A DNA stretch of 11,842 nt. Source: an uncultured Bacillota bacterium. Lineage in GTDB: Bacteria > Bacillota > Dehalobacteriia > UBA7702. Location: positions 1 to 11,842 of the forward strand of contig CACXDX010000032.1 in assembly GCA_902766525.1 (NCBI GenBank), written 5' to 3'. Every line of letters starts with the position of its first letter. Position 1 is the stretch's first letter. Below, piece after piece: positions 4,787 through 11,842 of the stretch. The translations under genes were made by a program, and so were the position numbers. Under the pieces are notes generated by a model. The model had not been told where the DNA came from. It searched no databases and was given only the letters and a program-made list of their open reading frames with translations.

Positions 4787-4827
4787 GAGAAGTAAGCAAT
4801 TTATCATTTGAAAGAAGGATATTTTAT

Positions 4828-5673
4828 ATGGCTCAGACAACGGCGGGGAAAGACTGCACCCCCAAAAAATGTGAAAGCTGTCATCTCGATTGCGACAGCC
4901 GCAAAGCGATCGCCAAGGAAGAGGTCAACGCCTACAGCAGCGTAAAAAAGGTGATCGGTGTGATCAGCGGCAAAGGCGGCGTCGGCAAATCCCTGGTAAC
5001 ATCCCTTTTGGCTCAGGACGTAAACGGACGCGGTTTTCGTACGGCGATCCTTGATGCCGATCTGACGGGGCCTTCGATCCCTCAGGGTTTCGGTATTCAC
5101 GGCCGTGCGGAAAGCAGTGAGGAAGGGTTGATCCCCTCTCTGAGTAAGGATGGGATCAAAGTGATGTCGATCAATCTTTTGCTGGAAAATGAAAACCAAC
5201 CGGTAATCTGGCGCGGTCCCATCATCGGCGGCGCCGTGAAACAATTCTGGACCGATGTGGTATGGGGCGATATCGATTATATGTTTGTTGATATGCCTCC
5301 CGGTACCGGCGATGTGGCATTGACGGTTTTCCAGTCTTTGCCCGTGGACGGGATCATTATTGTCACCTCTCCCCAGGAATTGGTCTCGATGATCGTCAGC
5401 AAAGCCGTGAATATGGCACGGCAGATGAATATTCCCATCATCGGTATTGTGGAAAATATGTCCTACATCAAATGCCCCGACTGCGGCAAGGAGATCAAAA
5501 TGTTCGGTGAAAGCCGTATTGAAGAAACGGCCGCCGAGTTCGGTCTGCCCGTCCTCGGTCGTCTGCCTCTCGATCCCAAGGTTGCCGCCGCCTATGATGA
5601 CGGCGAGATCCGGATCTTCCCGGATCATTGGGATACGAAAATCACCGATGCCTTTATTGAGGAGAAAGATTGA
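4828..5673 (+). CDS. mrp: Mrp/Nbp35-family iron-sulfur cluster carrier ATPase
   Basis: This family binds an Fe-S cluster at a dimer interface and passes it to apoproteins in the cytosol in an ATP-dependent cycle. The protein has 281 aa. The deviant Walker A motif GKGGVGKS is at residues 48-55, the switch/Walker B-like DADLTGPS at 76-83, VDMPPGTGD at 154-162, and the cluster-ligating CPDC at 216-219. The N-terminus carries Cys10, Cys15, Cys18 and Cys22 (CX4CX2CX3C), a ferredoxin-like motif also found in eukaryotic Nbp35 and some anaerobe Mrp proteins. The N-terminal MIP18/DUF59 domain of longer Mrp proteins is absent. The gene leads a two-gene operon with the flavoprotein 6 bp downstream. Confidence 0.93.
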   Translation: MAQTTAGKDCTPKKCESCHLDCDSRKAIAKEEVNAYSSVKKVIGVISGKGGVGKSLVTSLLAQDVNGRGFRTAILDADLTGPSIPQGFGIHGRAESSEEGLIPSLSKDGIKVMSINLLLENENQPVIWRGPIIGGAVKQFWTDVVWGDIDYMFVDMPPGTGDVALTVFQSLPVDGIIIVTSPQELVSMIVSKAVNMARQMNIPIIGIVENMSYIKCPDCGKEIKMFGESRIEETAAEFGLPVLGRLPLDPKVAAAYDDGEIRIFPDHWDTKITDAFIEEKD

Positions 5674-5679
5674 ACAAAA

Positions 5680-6180
5680 ATGAAAGAGTATATACTCCGC
5701 CGAAAAAAACAAGCATTGAGCGACAGTGAAATCGCCGCGGTCATTGAACGCGGCAGCTATGCCGTTCTGAGCCTCTGCGGTGAGGAAGGTATGCCCTACG
5801 GTGTGCCGCTGAATTACGTTTTTGATGACGGCTGCTTTTATTTCCACTGCGGCAAGCGGGGGCATAAATTGGAATTGATCGCCGAAAACGCCCGGGCTTC
5901 TCTGACGATCGTGGACAGAGATACCGTGATTCCTTCCCGTTTTGCCACCGATTTTATCAGTGTGATCGCGTTCGGTCGAGTCGAAGTCATTGAAGATGAC
6001 GCGGAAAAATATCGCAGCATCCGTCTTCTTGCCGATCGTTTCGGGATCGATGATGACCATGCCAAAGAAGAGGAGATTCATTCCACCTTCAATGCTTTGA
6101 CGATGCTCCGCTTTCGTCCGGAGAAAATCAGCGGTAAAATGGCAAAAGCGTTGCTTGATCGGAGAGCGGAGCTCTTTTGA
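5680..6180 (+). CDS. PNPOx-fold flavoprotein, NimA-like family
   Basis: At 166 aa this fits the split-barrel FMN-binding family that includes pyridoxamine 5'-phosphate oxidases and nitroimidazole-resistance (Nim) proteins. Typical signs are the N-terminal MKEYILRRKKQALSDSEI, then PYGVPLNYVFDDGCFYFHCG (39-58) with KRGHKLELI (59-67), and SVIAFGRVEVIED (94-106) as the barrel strands and flavin-contact region. It is probably cytosolic and may bind FMN or haem; its reaction is unknown. It starts 6 bp after mrp, and a GAGGAG-type site lies inside the end of mrp. A role in true B6 synthesis is not supported, since canonical PdxH is longer and its specific residues are not evident. Metronidazole resistance cannot be inferred from the fold alone. 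Confidence 0.85.
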   Translation: MKEYILRRKKQALSDSEIAAVIERGSYAVLSLCGEEGMPYGVPLNYVFDDGCFYFHCGKRGHKLELIAENARASLTIVDRDTVIPSRFATDFISVIAFGRVEVIEDDAEKYRSIRLLADRFGIDDDHAKEEEIHSTFNALTMLRFRPEKISGKMAKALLDRRAELF

Positions 6181-6197
6181 TCAATATAAAAGAGTGA

Positions 6198-6237
6198 AAG
6201 ACCGTTTTGGGAAATGATCTCAAAACGGTCCTTTTTT
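6198..6237 (+). terminator. Terminator of the mrp operon
   Basis: A perfect 10-bp stem, GACCGTTTTG (6200-6209) with CAAAACGGTC (6221-6230), has an 11-base loop and is followed by C and then TTTTTT (6232-6237). Confidence 0.85.
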
Positions 6238-6250
6238 ATGAAAAACAGTA

Positions 6251-6274
6251 AAAAAGCAGGAGAATCCCGCTTTC
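6251..6274 (-). terminator. Possible minus-strand terminator
   Basis: AAGC-a-GGA (6254-6261) pairs with TCC-c-GCTT (6265-6272) around GAA with one mismatch. A T-run exists only on the minus strand (6251-6255). No minus-strand gene needs it, so it would at most limit antisense transcription from the dgt side. Confidence 0.3.
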
Positions 6275-6322
6275 TAACGTATTTATAAATATAGTGACTT
6301 TTTAATGCGAGGTGACGTCGGA

Positions 6323-7315
6323 ATGATGACCCGGGAGGATCTGGAACAAAGGGAACAGGATATCTTATCGCCCTTGGCGGCAAAGAGCGCACAGAGCAGG
6401 GGCCGGCTTTCCCCTGCGCAGCCCTGCCCTCTGCGTACCGATTTTCAGCGTGACCGGGACCGCATCATCCATTCCAAAAGCTTTCGTCGGCTGAAATACA
6501 AAACCCAGGTGTTCCTTCCCGGCGGCGGCGATCATTATCGCACCCGGCTCACTCATACGCTGGAAGTGGCTCAGATCGGCCGTACCATTGCCCGCGGGCT
6601 CAATCTCAATGAGGATCTCACCGAGGCCATCGGTCTCGGCCATGACCTCGGACATACGCCCTTCGGTCACGCCGGCGAGCGGATGCTGGACAGCCTGCTG
6701 CAGCCGGATTATCATTTCCGTCATAATGAACAGAGCCTGCGTATCGTCGATGCTCTCGAGAACGGCAAAGGGCTGAATCTGACCGAAGAGGTCCGTGACG
6801 GGATCCTTCATCACACCGGAGAGACGCTGCCCTTTACTTTGGAAGGTCAGATCATTCGTTTTGCCGACCGCATCGCATACGTCAATCACGATATCGACGA
6901 TGCCCTCCGCATCGGTTTGCTGAAGCAGGAGGATATTCCGCGGACGCACGATGCGTTTCTCGGTACGACCCACGGCAGCCGCATCGACGCTCTCGTCGGT
7001 GATATCATTGCCGCGAGTGACGGGAAAGAAGCCATCGCTCAATCTTCCGAAGGTGAGGCGGCTCTGGCGGAATTGCGGGCCTATCTGTTTGAGCATCTTT
7101 ATTCGTTGGACCAGATCGCGTCCGAAGAGGAAAAGGGATGCCATATTTTAAAAGCGCTCTTTGAATATTACAGTGTTCATGAGAAGGAGATCCCCGATTC
7201 CATTCCCGATGGTCCCCTGCCTCTGCGGGTTCGGGATTACGTCGCCGGCATGACCGACAAATTTGCCGAGGAGCGATATAAGGAGATTTTCATCCCCACG
7301 GGCTTCCATTTTTAA
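6323..7315 (+). CDS. dgt: dNTP triphosphohydrolase-like protein (Dgt family, HD domain)
   Basis: Dgt-family enzymes cut dNTPs to nucleosides and triphosphate and help set the dNTP pool. I choose the ATG at 6323 because AGGTGA (6310-6315) stands 7 bases before it; the ATG at 6305 lies upstream of that site. The 330-aa protein is the short form (about 330-350 aa). The metal-binding HD residues are His78 (RLTHTLE), His107-Asp108 (GLGHDLGHTPFGHAGE) and Asp182 (RFADRIAYVNHDIDD). KSFRRLKYKTQVF (52-64) and HFRHNEQSLR (131-140) are family signatures. It is the first gene of dgt-dnaG-rpoD, an order known in Firmicutes. Upstream only weak -10 boxes (TATAAA 6284-6289, TATAGT 6290-6295) are seen, with no good -35. 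Confidence 0.92.
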   Translation: MMTREDLEQREQDILSPLAAKSAQSRGRLSPAQPCPLRTDFQRDRDRIIHSKSFRRLKYKTQVFLPGGGDHYRTRLTHTLEVAQIGRTIARGLNLNEDLTEAIGLGHDLGHTPFGHAGERMLDSLLQPDYHFRHNEQSLRIVDALENGKGLNLTEEVRDGILHHTGETLPFTLEGQIIRFADRIAYVNHDIDDALRIGLLKQEDIPRTHDAFLGTTHGSRIDALVGDIIAASDGKEAIAQSSEGEAALAELRAYLFEHLYSLDQIASEEEKGCHILKALFEYYSVHEKEIPDSIPDGPLPLRVRDYVAGMTDKFAEERYKEIFIPTGFHF

Positions 7316-7318
7316 TGA

Positions 7319-7346
7319 TTGTATAAATTGCCGATCCATGTATAAA
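7319..7346 (+). promoter_or_regulatory. Weak internal promoter candidate before dnaG
   Basis: TTGTAT (7319-7324) and TATAAA (7341-7346) are separated by 16 bp in the 47-base gap between dgt and dnaG. A start near 7353 would leave a leader of about 10 bases containing only part of the GGAGAG site, so it may not be used. Confidence 0.25.
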
Positions 7347-7362
7347 CTACGGAGAGAAAACC

Positions 7363-9138
7363 ATGACACAAGGCATGATCCCGAGAGAGATTATTGATGA
7401 AATATTAGATCGCACCGATATCGTGGCTCTGATCGAATCCTATTTGACGTTGAAGAGACAGGGCCGTAATATGGTGGGATTATGTCCTTTTCACCTTGAA
7501 GATACACCGTCTTTTTCCGTTTCTCCCGATAAGCAGATGTTCTATTGCTTCGGTTGTCAAAAAGGGGGTAACGCCATTACCTTTGTGATGGAATATGAAC
7601 ATCTTTCCTTTACGGAGGCTTTGGAAAAGCTGGCGAACCGTGCCGGCGTAACATTGCCCAAACGGGAAATGAGTGAAGGACAAAAGAAGGTTTATGACGA
7701 AAAACGCCGTCTTAAAGAGATCAACAAGGCCGCGGCGGGTTTCTTCCGGAAACAGCTGCTGCAATCCGCCGATGCCCTGGCTTATTTGAAGAAGCGGGGC
7801 CTGAGCAAGGAGATGATCGAATCTTTTGCTTTGGGGTATGCGGGGGATCACTGGGATCACCTGAAAAATGAACTGCAGAAGCAGGGCTTTCGTGAGGAAG
7901 ATATGCTCTCGGCGGGCGTTCTCTCCCAATCGGGCAACGGACGCTGCTACGATCGTTTCCGCAATCGCCTGATGTTTCCGATCTGTGATAAAAAAGGAGA
8001 TTTCATTGCTTTCGGCGGCCGCGTGCTCGATGACGCTTTGCCAAAATATCTGAATACGCCGGAAACAGCGGTTTTTCATAAGGGGAAAAATCTATACGGT
8101 TTGCATCTGGCTTATTCCGCCATTCGCCGTGAAGGCGAGGCGATCCTGCTTGAAGGCAATGTGGATGTAATTACGGCGCATCAGTTCGGTCTGGATAACG
8201 CCGTCGCCCCCTTAGGGACGGCCTTTACGGAAGATCACGCCAAAATATTGAAACGCTACTGCGACCGGGTGATCGTCGCTTTTGACGGTGACGGCGCCGG
8301 ACAGCGTGCCACCGATAAAGCGCTCGATATTCTGATAAACGTGGGTATGCGTCCTTACGCTTTGACGCTGCCGGCGCCCCGCGATCCCGATGATTTCCTG
8401 CGTTCCGAAGGGGTCGAGGCCTGGAAAAAATTGCGGGAAAAAGCACTGACTTATATGGATTTTAAGATCCGCAGGGCCATGAATGAATATGACGCTCAAA
8501 GCGCCGAGGGAAAAGCGGATATCTTATCGTCTCTCGGCCCGGCGCTGATCAAGGTTAAAAATCAGGTGGAACGCAGTGAATATATCCGGGAAATCAGCGA
8601 GATCCTCGATATCGATGAGGAGCTGGTGCGCAATGACGTTCGGCGCAAGCTTTCCGAAGGACGCAGTGATTTCGGTCGTGATCTTGATCTCGGCGGGGAA
8701 AGGGGTTCCCGCGGTGTGGAATTGGCCCGTAAGAGCGTTCTCTACTATGCGGCGGAACACCGTCAGACCTTTGAGGAGATCGAAAAGGCCACCCACTGGG
8801 ATTTTCTGACCGACGCCGCGGAAAAAGCCGTCGTGCGGGTGATCCGCTTACGTAAAGAGGAATACAGTTGGAAATTCAGGGATCTGGTGGATTTGGCCGC
8901 AGAAGAAGATCAGGCCTTGATTTATCATTTTATCATGGACGATCCTTTCGATCTTGTTGCCGATAAGGATTCGATGTTCAAAGATTGCTGGCGTACGCTG
9001 CGCAAAGATTCTTTACTGAAACAGAAGGAATCGCTGCGCAGGCAGATCAAAGAATCTGAAAAAAGTGGAAATAATGAAGATATTAATGTACTTTTAAGGA
9101 AATTTGCCGAGATTCAGCAGGAATTAAGGAAAATTTAG
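7363..9138 (+). CDS. dnaG: DNA primase DnaG
   Basis: DnaG makes RNA primers for the lagging strand and works with the replicative helicase at the fork. At 591 aa it has the standard layout. The CHC2 zinc finger has Cys41, His44, Cys62 and Cys65, with YCFGCQKGGNAITFVM (61-76). The catalytic core includes YDRFRNRLMFPI (196-207). TOPRIM metal-binding residues are Glu264 (EGNVDVI), Asp308 and Asp310 (FDGDGAG, 307-313), and APLGTAFTE (282-290) is present. The region after about residue 440 is the helicase-interaction domain. The usual EGY/EGF-x-D signature reads EGNVD, with the metal-binding acids intact. GGAG (7351-7354) stands 8 bases before the ATG. rpoD follows directly, so both are probably on one transcript. 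Confidence 0.97.
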   Translation: MTQGMIPREIIDEILDRTDIVALIESYLTLKRQGRNMVGLCPFHLEDTPSFSVSPDKQMFYCFGCQKGGNAITFVMEYEHLSFTEALEKLANRAGVTLPKREMSEGQKKVYDEKRRLKEINKAAAGFFRKQLLQSADALAYLKKRGLSKEMIESFALGYAGDHWDHLKNELQKQGFREEDMLSAGVLSQSGNGRCYDRFRNRLMFPICDKKGDFIAFGGRVLDDALPKYLNTPETAVFHKGKNLYGLHLAYSAIRREGEAILLEGNVDVITAHQFGLDNAVAPLGTAFTEDHAKILKRYCDRVIVAFDGDGAGQRATDKALDILINVGMRPYALTLPAPRDPDDFLRSEGVEAWKKLREKALTYMDFKIRRAMNEYDAQSAEGKADILSSLGPALIKVKNQVERSEYIREISEILDIDEELVRNDVRRKLSEGRSDFGRDLDLGGERGSRGVELARKSVLYYAAEHRQTFEEIEKATHWDFLTDAAEKAVVRVIRLRKEEYSWKFRDLVDLAAEEDQALIYHFIMDDPFDLVADKDSMFKDCWRTLRKDSLLKQKESLRRQIKESEKSGNNEDINVLLRKFAEIQQELRKI

Positions 9139-9189
9139 TGAATATATAGAGAGAAAAAAACGAATTGTTTGTACGGAAAAACGGTGAAG

Positions 9190-10359
9190 ATGATTTATAA
9201 CGACGAAAAACAATCACAACAGCATAATGATATTCCCGATGTGAACTGGGATAAGGAATGCGACGTAAAAGATGATTTCATGAATCTGGACGCCGTCAAA
9301 AAGCTGATGCAGGTCGGGAAGGCCCAGAATTATCTGAAAACCTCGGATATTCGGGACGGCCTTGCGGAGGTTGATCTTTCTTCCAATCAGATTGATGATA
9401 TCTATACCGCTTTTACCGAAGCGGGGATCGTTATTATCGATGAAGCGACGGATCTTGATCATCTGGAAGCGCCCGATGAATTACCTCAGATCGACGAAGC
9501 CGACCTTGACTTCAGTGTGCCTGACGGGATTTTTATCGATGATCCCGTGAAAATGTATCTGAAAGAGATCGGCCGCGTTCCTTTGCTCAGCGCCGAGGAA
9601 GAAGTGGAACTTGCCAAAAGGATGGAAGACGGCGATGAATCGGCCAAAAAACGTCTGGTTGAAGCGAACCTCCGCCTTGTGGTCAGTATCGCCAAGCGCT
9701 ACGTCGGCCGCGGGATGCTTTTCCTCGATCTGATCCAGGAAGGGAATCTCGGTTTGATCAAAGCAGTGGAAAAATTTGATTATCGCCGCGGTTATAAATT
9801 CAGTACTTATGCTACCTGGTGGATCCGTCAGGCGATCACCCGTGCCATCGCGGATCAGGCCCGAACCATTCGTATTCCCGTGCATATGGTGGAAACCATC
9901 AATAAGCTCCATCGCATCAATCGTCAGTTGCTTCAGGATTTCGGCAGAGAGCCGCTGCCCGAAGAAATCGCGGAAGAAATGGGTGTTTCCGTGGAACGGG
10001 TGAGGGAGATCCAAAAGATCGCTCAGGAACCGGTTTCTCTGGAAACGCCGATCGGTGAAGAAGAAGACAGCCATCTCGGCGATTTTATTGAAGATGAGGA
10101 CGCTCCGGCTCCCGCGGAAATGGCCTCCTTTGTTTTGCTCAAGGAGCAATTGGAAGATGTGCTTTCAACCTTGACGGAGCGGGAAAGAAAAGTTCTGCAG
10201 CTTCGTTTCGGATTGGAAGACGGCCGTACCCGTACCCTGGAAGAGGTCGGCCAGGAATTCAACGTGACGAGAGAGCGCATCCGGCAGATCGAAGCGAAAG
10301 CGCTGCGCAAGCTGCGCCACCCCAGCCGCAGCCGTAAGTTAAGAGATTATCTGGAATAA
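9190..10359 (+). CDS. rpoD: RNA polymerase primary sigma factor RpoD (SigA)
   Basis: This is the housekeeping sigma-70 factor that directs RNA polymerase to -35/-10 promoters. From the ATG at 9190 it has 389 aa, typical for Firmicutes. Region 1.1 is about residues 31-82 (KKLMQVGKAQNYLKTSDI...NQIDDIYTAF). Region 1.2 is 117-147 (DDPVKMYLKEIGRVPLLS). Region 2 is 152-226, including the core-binding DLIQEGNLGL (180-189) and the -10-reading YKFSTYATWWIRQAI (202-216). Region 3 follows, and region 4.2 ends the protein with EVGQEFNVTRERIRQIEAKA. The start is unsure: in-frame TTG 9169 and GTG 9184 are possible, and GGTGA (9183-9187) stands only 2 bases before the ATG. It is last in dgt-dnaG-rpoD. Confidence 0.96.
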   Translation: MIYNDEKQSQQHNDIPDVNWDKECDVKDDFMNLDAVKKLMQVGKAQNYLKTSDIRDGLAEVDLSSNQIDDIYTAFTEAGIVIIDEATDLDHLEAPDELPQIDEADLDFSVPDGIFIDDPVKMYLKEIGRVPLLSAEEEVELAKRMEDGDESAKKRLVEANLRLVVSIAKRYVGRGMLFLDLIQEGNLGLIKAVEKFDYRRGYKFSTYATWWIRQAITRAIADQARTIRIPVHMVETINKLHRINRQLLQDFGREPLPEEIAEEMGVSVERVREIQKIAQEPVSLETPIGEEEDSHLGDFIEDEDAPAPAEMASFVLLKEQLEDVLSTLTERERKVLQLRFGLEDGRTRTLEEVGQEFNVTRERIRQIEAKALRKLRHPSRSRKLRDYLE

Positions 10360-10364
10360 GAAAT

Positions 10365-10391
10365 AAGCGTTTCCGAAAGGAAACGCTTTTT
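10365..10391 (+). terminator. First rpoD terminator
   Basis: AAGCGTTTCC (10365-10374) pairs perfectly with GGAAACGCTT (10379-10388) around a GAAA tetraloop, followed by a short T-run. On the minus strand the same hairpin runs into TTATTTCTT, so it may also end the EamA operon. Confidence 0.85.
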
Positions 10392-10402
10392 CATGCCGTA
10401 TC

Positions 10403-10434
10403 GATCGTTTTCAGCGTGAAAACGATCTTTTTTT
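10403..10434 (+). terminator. Second rpoD terminator
   Basis: GATCGTTTTC (10403-10412) pairs perfectly with GAAAACGATC (10418-10427) around a 5-base loop, followed by TTTTTTT. The T-run touches the stop codon of the convergent EamA gene. Confidence 0.85.
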
Positions 10435-11326
10435 ATTTCTTTTTCAAGTCGGGAAGTCTGCCTTCGGACAGGATCAGGCCGATCAGCGTCAGGGCCGTTC
10501 CCAAAGCGAGGAACGGGGTGAAGGGTTCCTTCAGGATGAGAACAGCGGACGAAACCGTGAGGATCGGGCCGAGATAAATATAAACGCTGGCTTTCACGGC
10601 TCCGAGGGCGCGAATGGCGTAGTTCCAGGTGAGGAAGCAGATCGCTGAAGCCAAAAAGCCGAGGAAGGAAAGATTGAGAAGATTCAGTGGAACGAGCAGA
10701 CGGGAGAATTCCCAGCGGAAATCCAGGAAAAAGCAGGCCGGGATCATGGCCAGAAGACCGTAAACGAAAGTCCGGCGCGTGACGAGCAGATTGCTGTAGC
10801 CGAAAGACATGATCTTTCTCATTAAAATCGAATAGCAGGCCCAGGAAAGCGCCGCCAAAAAAGCGAGGAAATCACCGAGAGGATTGAGGTGAAGGTGCGA
10901 CCCGTTGAGATTGATGAAAGCGATGCCGATCATGGCGACGATAAAACCGATAAAAAAGAGTTTTCCCGGTTTCTGTTCGTCCCTGAGAAAAACGGCGGAG
11001 AAAATCGCCGTGAGAAAGGGCGTGGCGGCGATAATGATCGATGTATTGGCCGCCAGCGTATAAGAAAGGGAAAGGTTTTGGAAAAGATAATAGAAAAAGA
11101 CGCCGGAAACACCCGCCGCGGCAAAGAGGAGCTCCTGTTTTAATGTCGTACCGCGCAGCAGCCGGGGACAAAGGATATAAAGAGCCGCAAGCCCGAAAAT
11201 AAAGCGGTAGACCATGATCTCAGCCGGTGTGAAGCTCTGAAAAAGGATTTTTGTTGAGACAAAGGTCAATCCCCAGACGGACATGGTAAACAGTGCCGCC
11301 GGATGACCGAATCCGTTTTGACTCAT
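10433..11326 (-). CDS. EamA-family (DMT superfamily) transporter
   Basis: At 297 aa this is a very hydrophobic protein with about ten predicted membrane helices in two homologous halves, the layout of EamA/DMT carriers. The first half contains SVWGLTFVSTKILF (about residues 16-29) and AANTSIIIAATPFLTAIFSA (about 92-111). The second half has ALSWACYSILMRK and SVYIYLGPILTVSSAVLIL, both typical of the repeats. A short charged tail ends in LKKK, likely cytoplasmic. The family exports amino acids, nucleosides or other metabolites; the substrate cannot be told. AGGAG stands 7 bases before the ATG, and the start overlaps the stop of the upstream EamA gene by 4 bp, so both are translated from one mRNA. 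Confidence 0.9.
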   Translation of the reverse strand: MSQNGFGHPAALFTMSVWGLTFVSTKILFQSFTPAEIMVYRFIFGLAALYILCPRLLRGTTLKQELLFAAAGVSGVFFYYLFQNLSLSYTLAANTSIIIAATPFLTAIFSAVFLRDEQKPGKLFFIGFIVAMIGIAFINLNGSHLHLNPLGDFLAFLAALSWACYSILMRKIMSFGYSNLLVTRRTFVYGLLAMIPACFFLDFRWEFSRLLVPLNLLNLSFLGFLASAICFLTWNYAIRALGAVKASVYIYLGPILTVSSAVLILKEPFTPFLALGTALTLIGLILSEGRLPDLKKK

Positions 11327-11842
11327 AATTCTGCTCCTTCGCTTTTTTTCGTAAAGAAGGGAAGTTCCAAAAAGACGATGGCGGCTACGATCAGCAATGA
11401 ACCGACGAACTGGCTGCCGGTAATGATCTCTCCCAGAAAGACGGCGGCGAAGATCTCGTTGAATACCAGTTCCGAGGTGCCGAAGATCGACGCGTAACTG
11501 GGACGAAGAAATTTTACGCCGTGAGCGTAGAGAAGAAAGCCGCTGATATAAGGCAGCGCCGCGGCCAGGGCGGCGAAGAACTGCATTCGGGTCAAGCCTT
11601 CACCGCTGCCGAAAGGAAGCAGCAGCGCGTAGCCGGCAATGGTGAAAAGCAGACAATAGAAATTGATGGTAAAAGCGTGATAGCGGTCGGAAAGTTTCTT
11701 AACGTAAATGCAATAGCCCGCGGCGCCGAACGCCGCAAGGATACCGAGGATCAAGCCGGGCAGAGAGACCCTGCCCAAGCCTTCGCCGAAAAAGTTGACG
11801 GTCAGCAGCAGACCGGCAAGGGCCAGCGCCAAAGCCGTAATG
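11323..11842 (-). CDS. EamA-family transporter, C-terminal half (5' end outside the window)
   Basis: The frame is open to the window edge and gives 172 residues ending at TGA 11323-11325. It covers the second EamA repeat and the end of the first: GLILGILAAFGAAGYCIYVK at the start of the repeat, then about five membrane helices, with SYASIFGTSELVFNEIFAAV and FLGEIITGSQFVGSLLI near the end, the usual terminal EamA pattern. A TTG at 11832 is only an internal Leu codon, not the start. It overlaps the next EamA gene by ATGA. The pair may be two independent carriers or may work together; neither can be shown from the sequence. Confidence 0.85.
   Translation of the reverse strand, partial: ITALALALAGLLLTVNFFGEGLGRVSLPGLILGILAAFGAAGYCIYVKKLSDRYHAFTINFYCLLFTIAGYALLLPFGSGEGLTRMQFFAALAAALPYISGFLLYAHGVKFLRPSYASIFGTSELVFNEIFAAVFLGEIITGSQFVGSLLIVAAIVFLELPFFTKKSEGAEL

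Noticed and set aside
4804..6081. 425-codon open frame on the minus strand opposite mrp and the flavoprotein gene
   Set aside because: Both opposite-strand genes carry clear family motifs, promoters and ribosome binding sites. The antisense frame is rich in His, Asp and Phe in the way typical of mirrored coding DNA and matches no family.
5680..6180. Calling the flavoprotein a metronidazole-resistance determinant or a true PdxH
   Set aside because: The fold family is broad; neither nitroimidazole reduction nor PNP oxidase activity can be inferred from the visible motifs.
6365..7144. 259-codon open frame antisense to dgt
   Set aside because: It lies wholly inside the Dgt gene, whose HD metal-binding residues are intact, and has no recognisable domain.

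Overview
This 11.8 kb window looks like ordinary chromosome from a low-to-mid GC Bacillota (Firmicutes). The dgt-dnaG-rpoD order, the Firmicutes-length RpoD (about 390 aa, no long insert after region 1.2) and the many strong intrinsic terminators point that way. An anaerobe of the Negativicutes (Dialister/Megasphaera-like) is my best guess, but that is inference from general look, not from a diagnostic marker. No prophage, insertion sequence transposase, CRISPR array or defence island is visible.

Layout. Positions 1-81 hold the last 26 codons of a gene that starts outside the window. Positions 82-805 have no convincing protein gene but are rich in structure: a repeat with TGTCATYCTGAG-type inverted ends (106-340), two partial copies of the 3' end of a serine tRNA, each next to its own bidirectional terminator (432-511 and 670-746), and a GC-rich nested hairpin (540-618). 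The intact tRNA-Ser(CGA) follows at 806-897 on the minus strand, downstream of tadA (tRNA adenosine deaminase, minus strand). A structured 480-base stretch (1402-1885) carries a promoter overlapped by a 30-bp dyad. It leads to a 59-aa ribbon-helix-helix protein at 1886-2065.

Next on the plus strand are a LysR regulator and an IspD/TarI-type cytidylyltransferase that overlap by 4 bp, ended by a perfect 16-bp terminator. A pyridoxal/pyridoxamine kinase lies on the minus strand and faces, across divergent promoters, an Mrp/Nbp35-type Fe-S carrier ATPase. The ATPase is followed 6 bp later by a small flavoprotein of the PNPOx/NimA fold. Then comes the macromolecular synthesis block on the plus strand: dgt (dNTP triphosphohydrolase-like), dnaG (primase) and rpoD (housekeeping sigma factor), closed by two consecutive terminators. 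Two overlapping EamA-family (DMT) transporters on the minus strand fill the right end, the upstream one cut by the window edge.

How it fits together. Most genes are housekeeping: tRNA decoding (tRNA-Ser, TadA wobble editing), replication and transcription (dgt, dnaG, rpoD), cofactor handling (PLP kinase, Fe-S carrier, flavoprotein), and isoprenoid or cell-wall precursor synthesis (IspD/TarI). The parts not explained by ordinary gene content are the tRNA-derived repeat array and the RHH gene with its palindromic promoter and structured leader.
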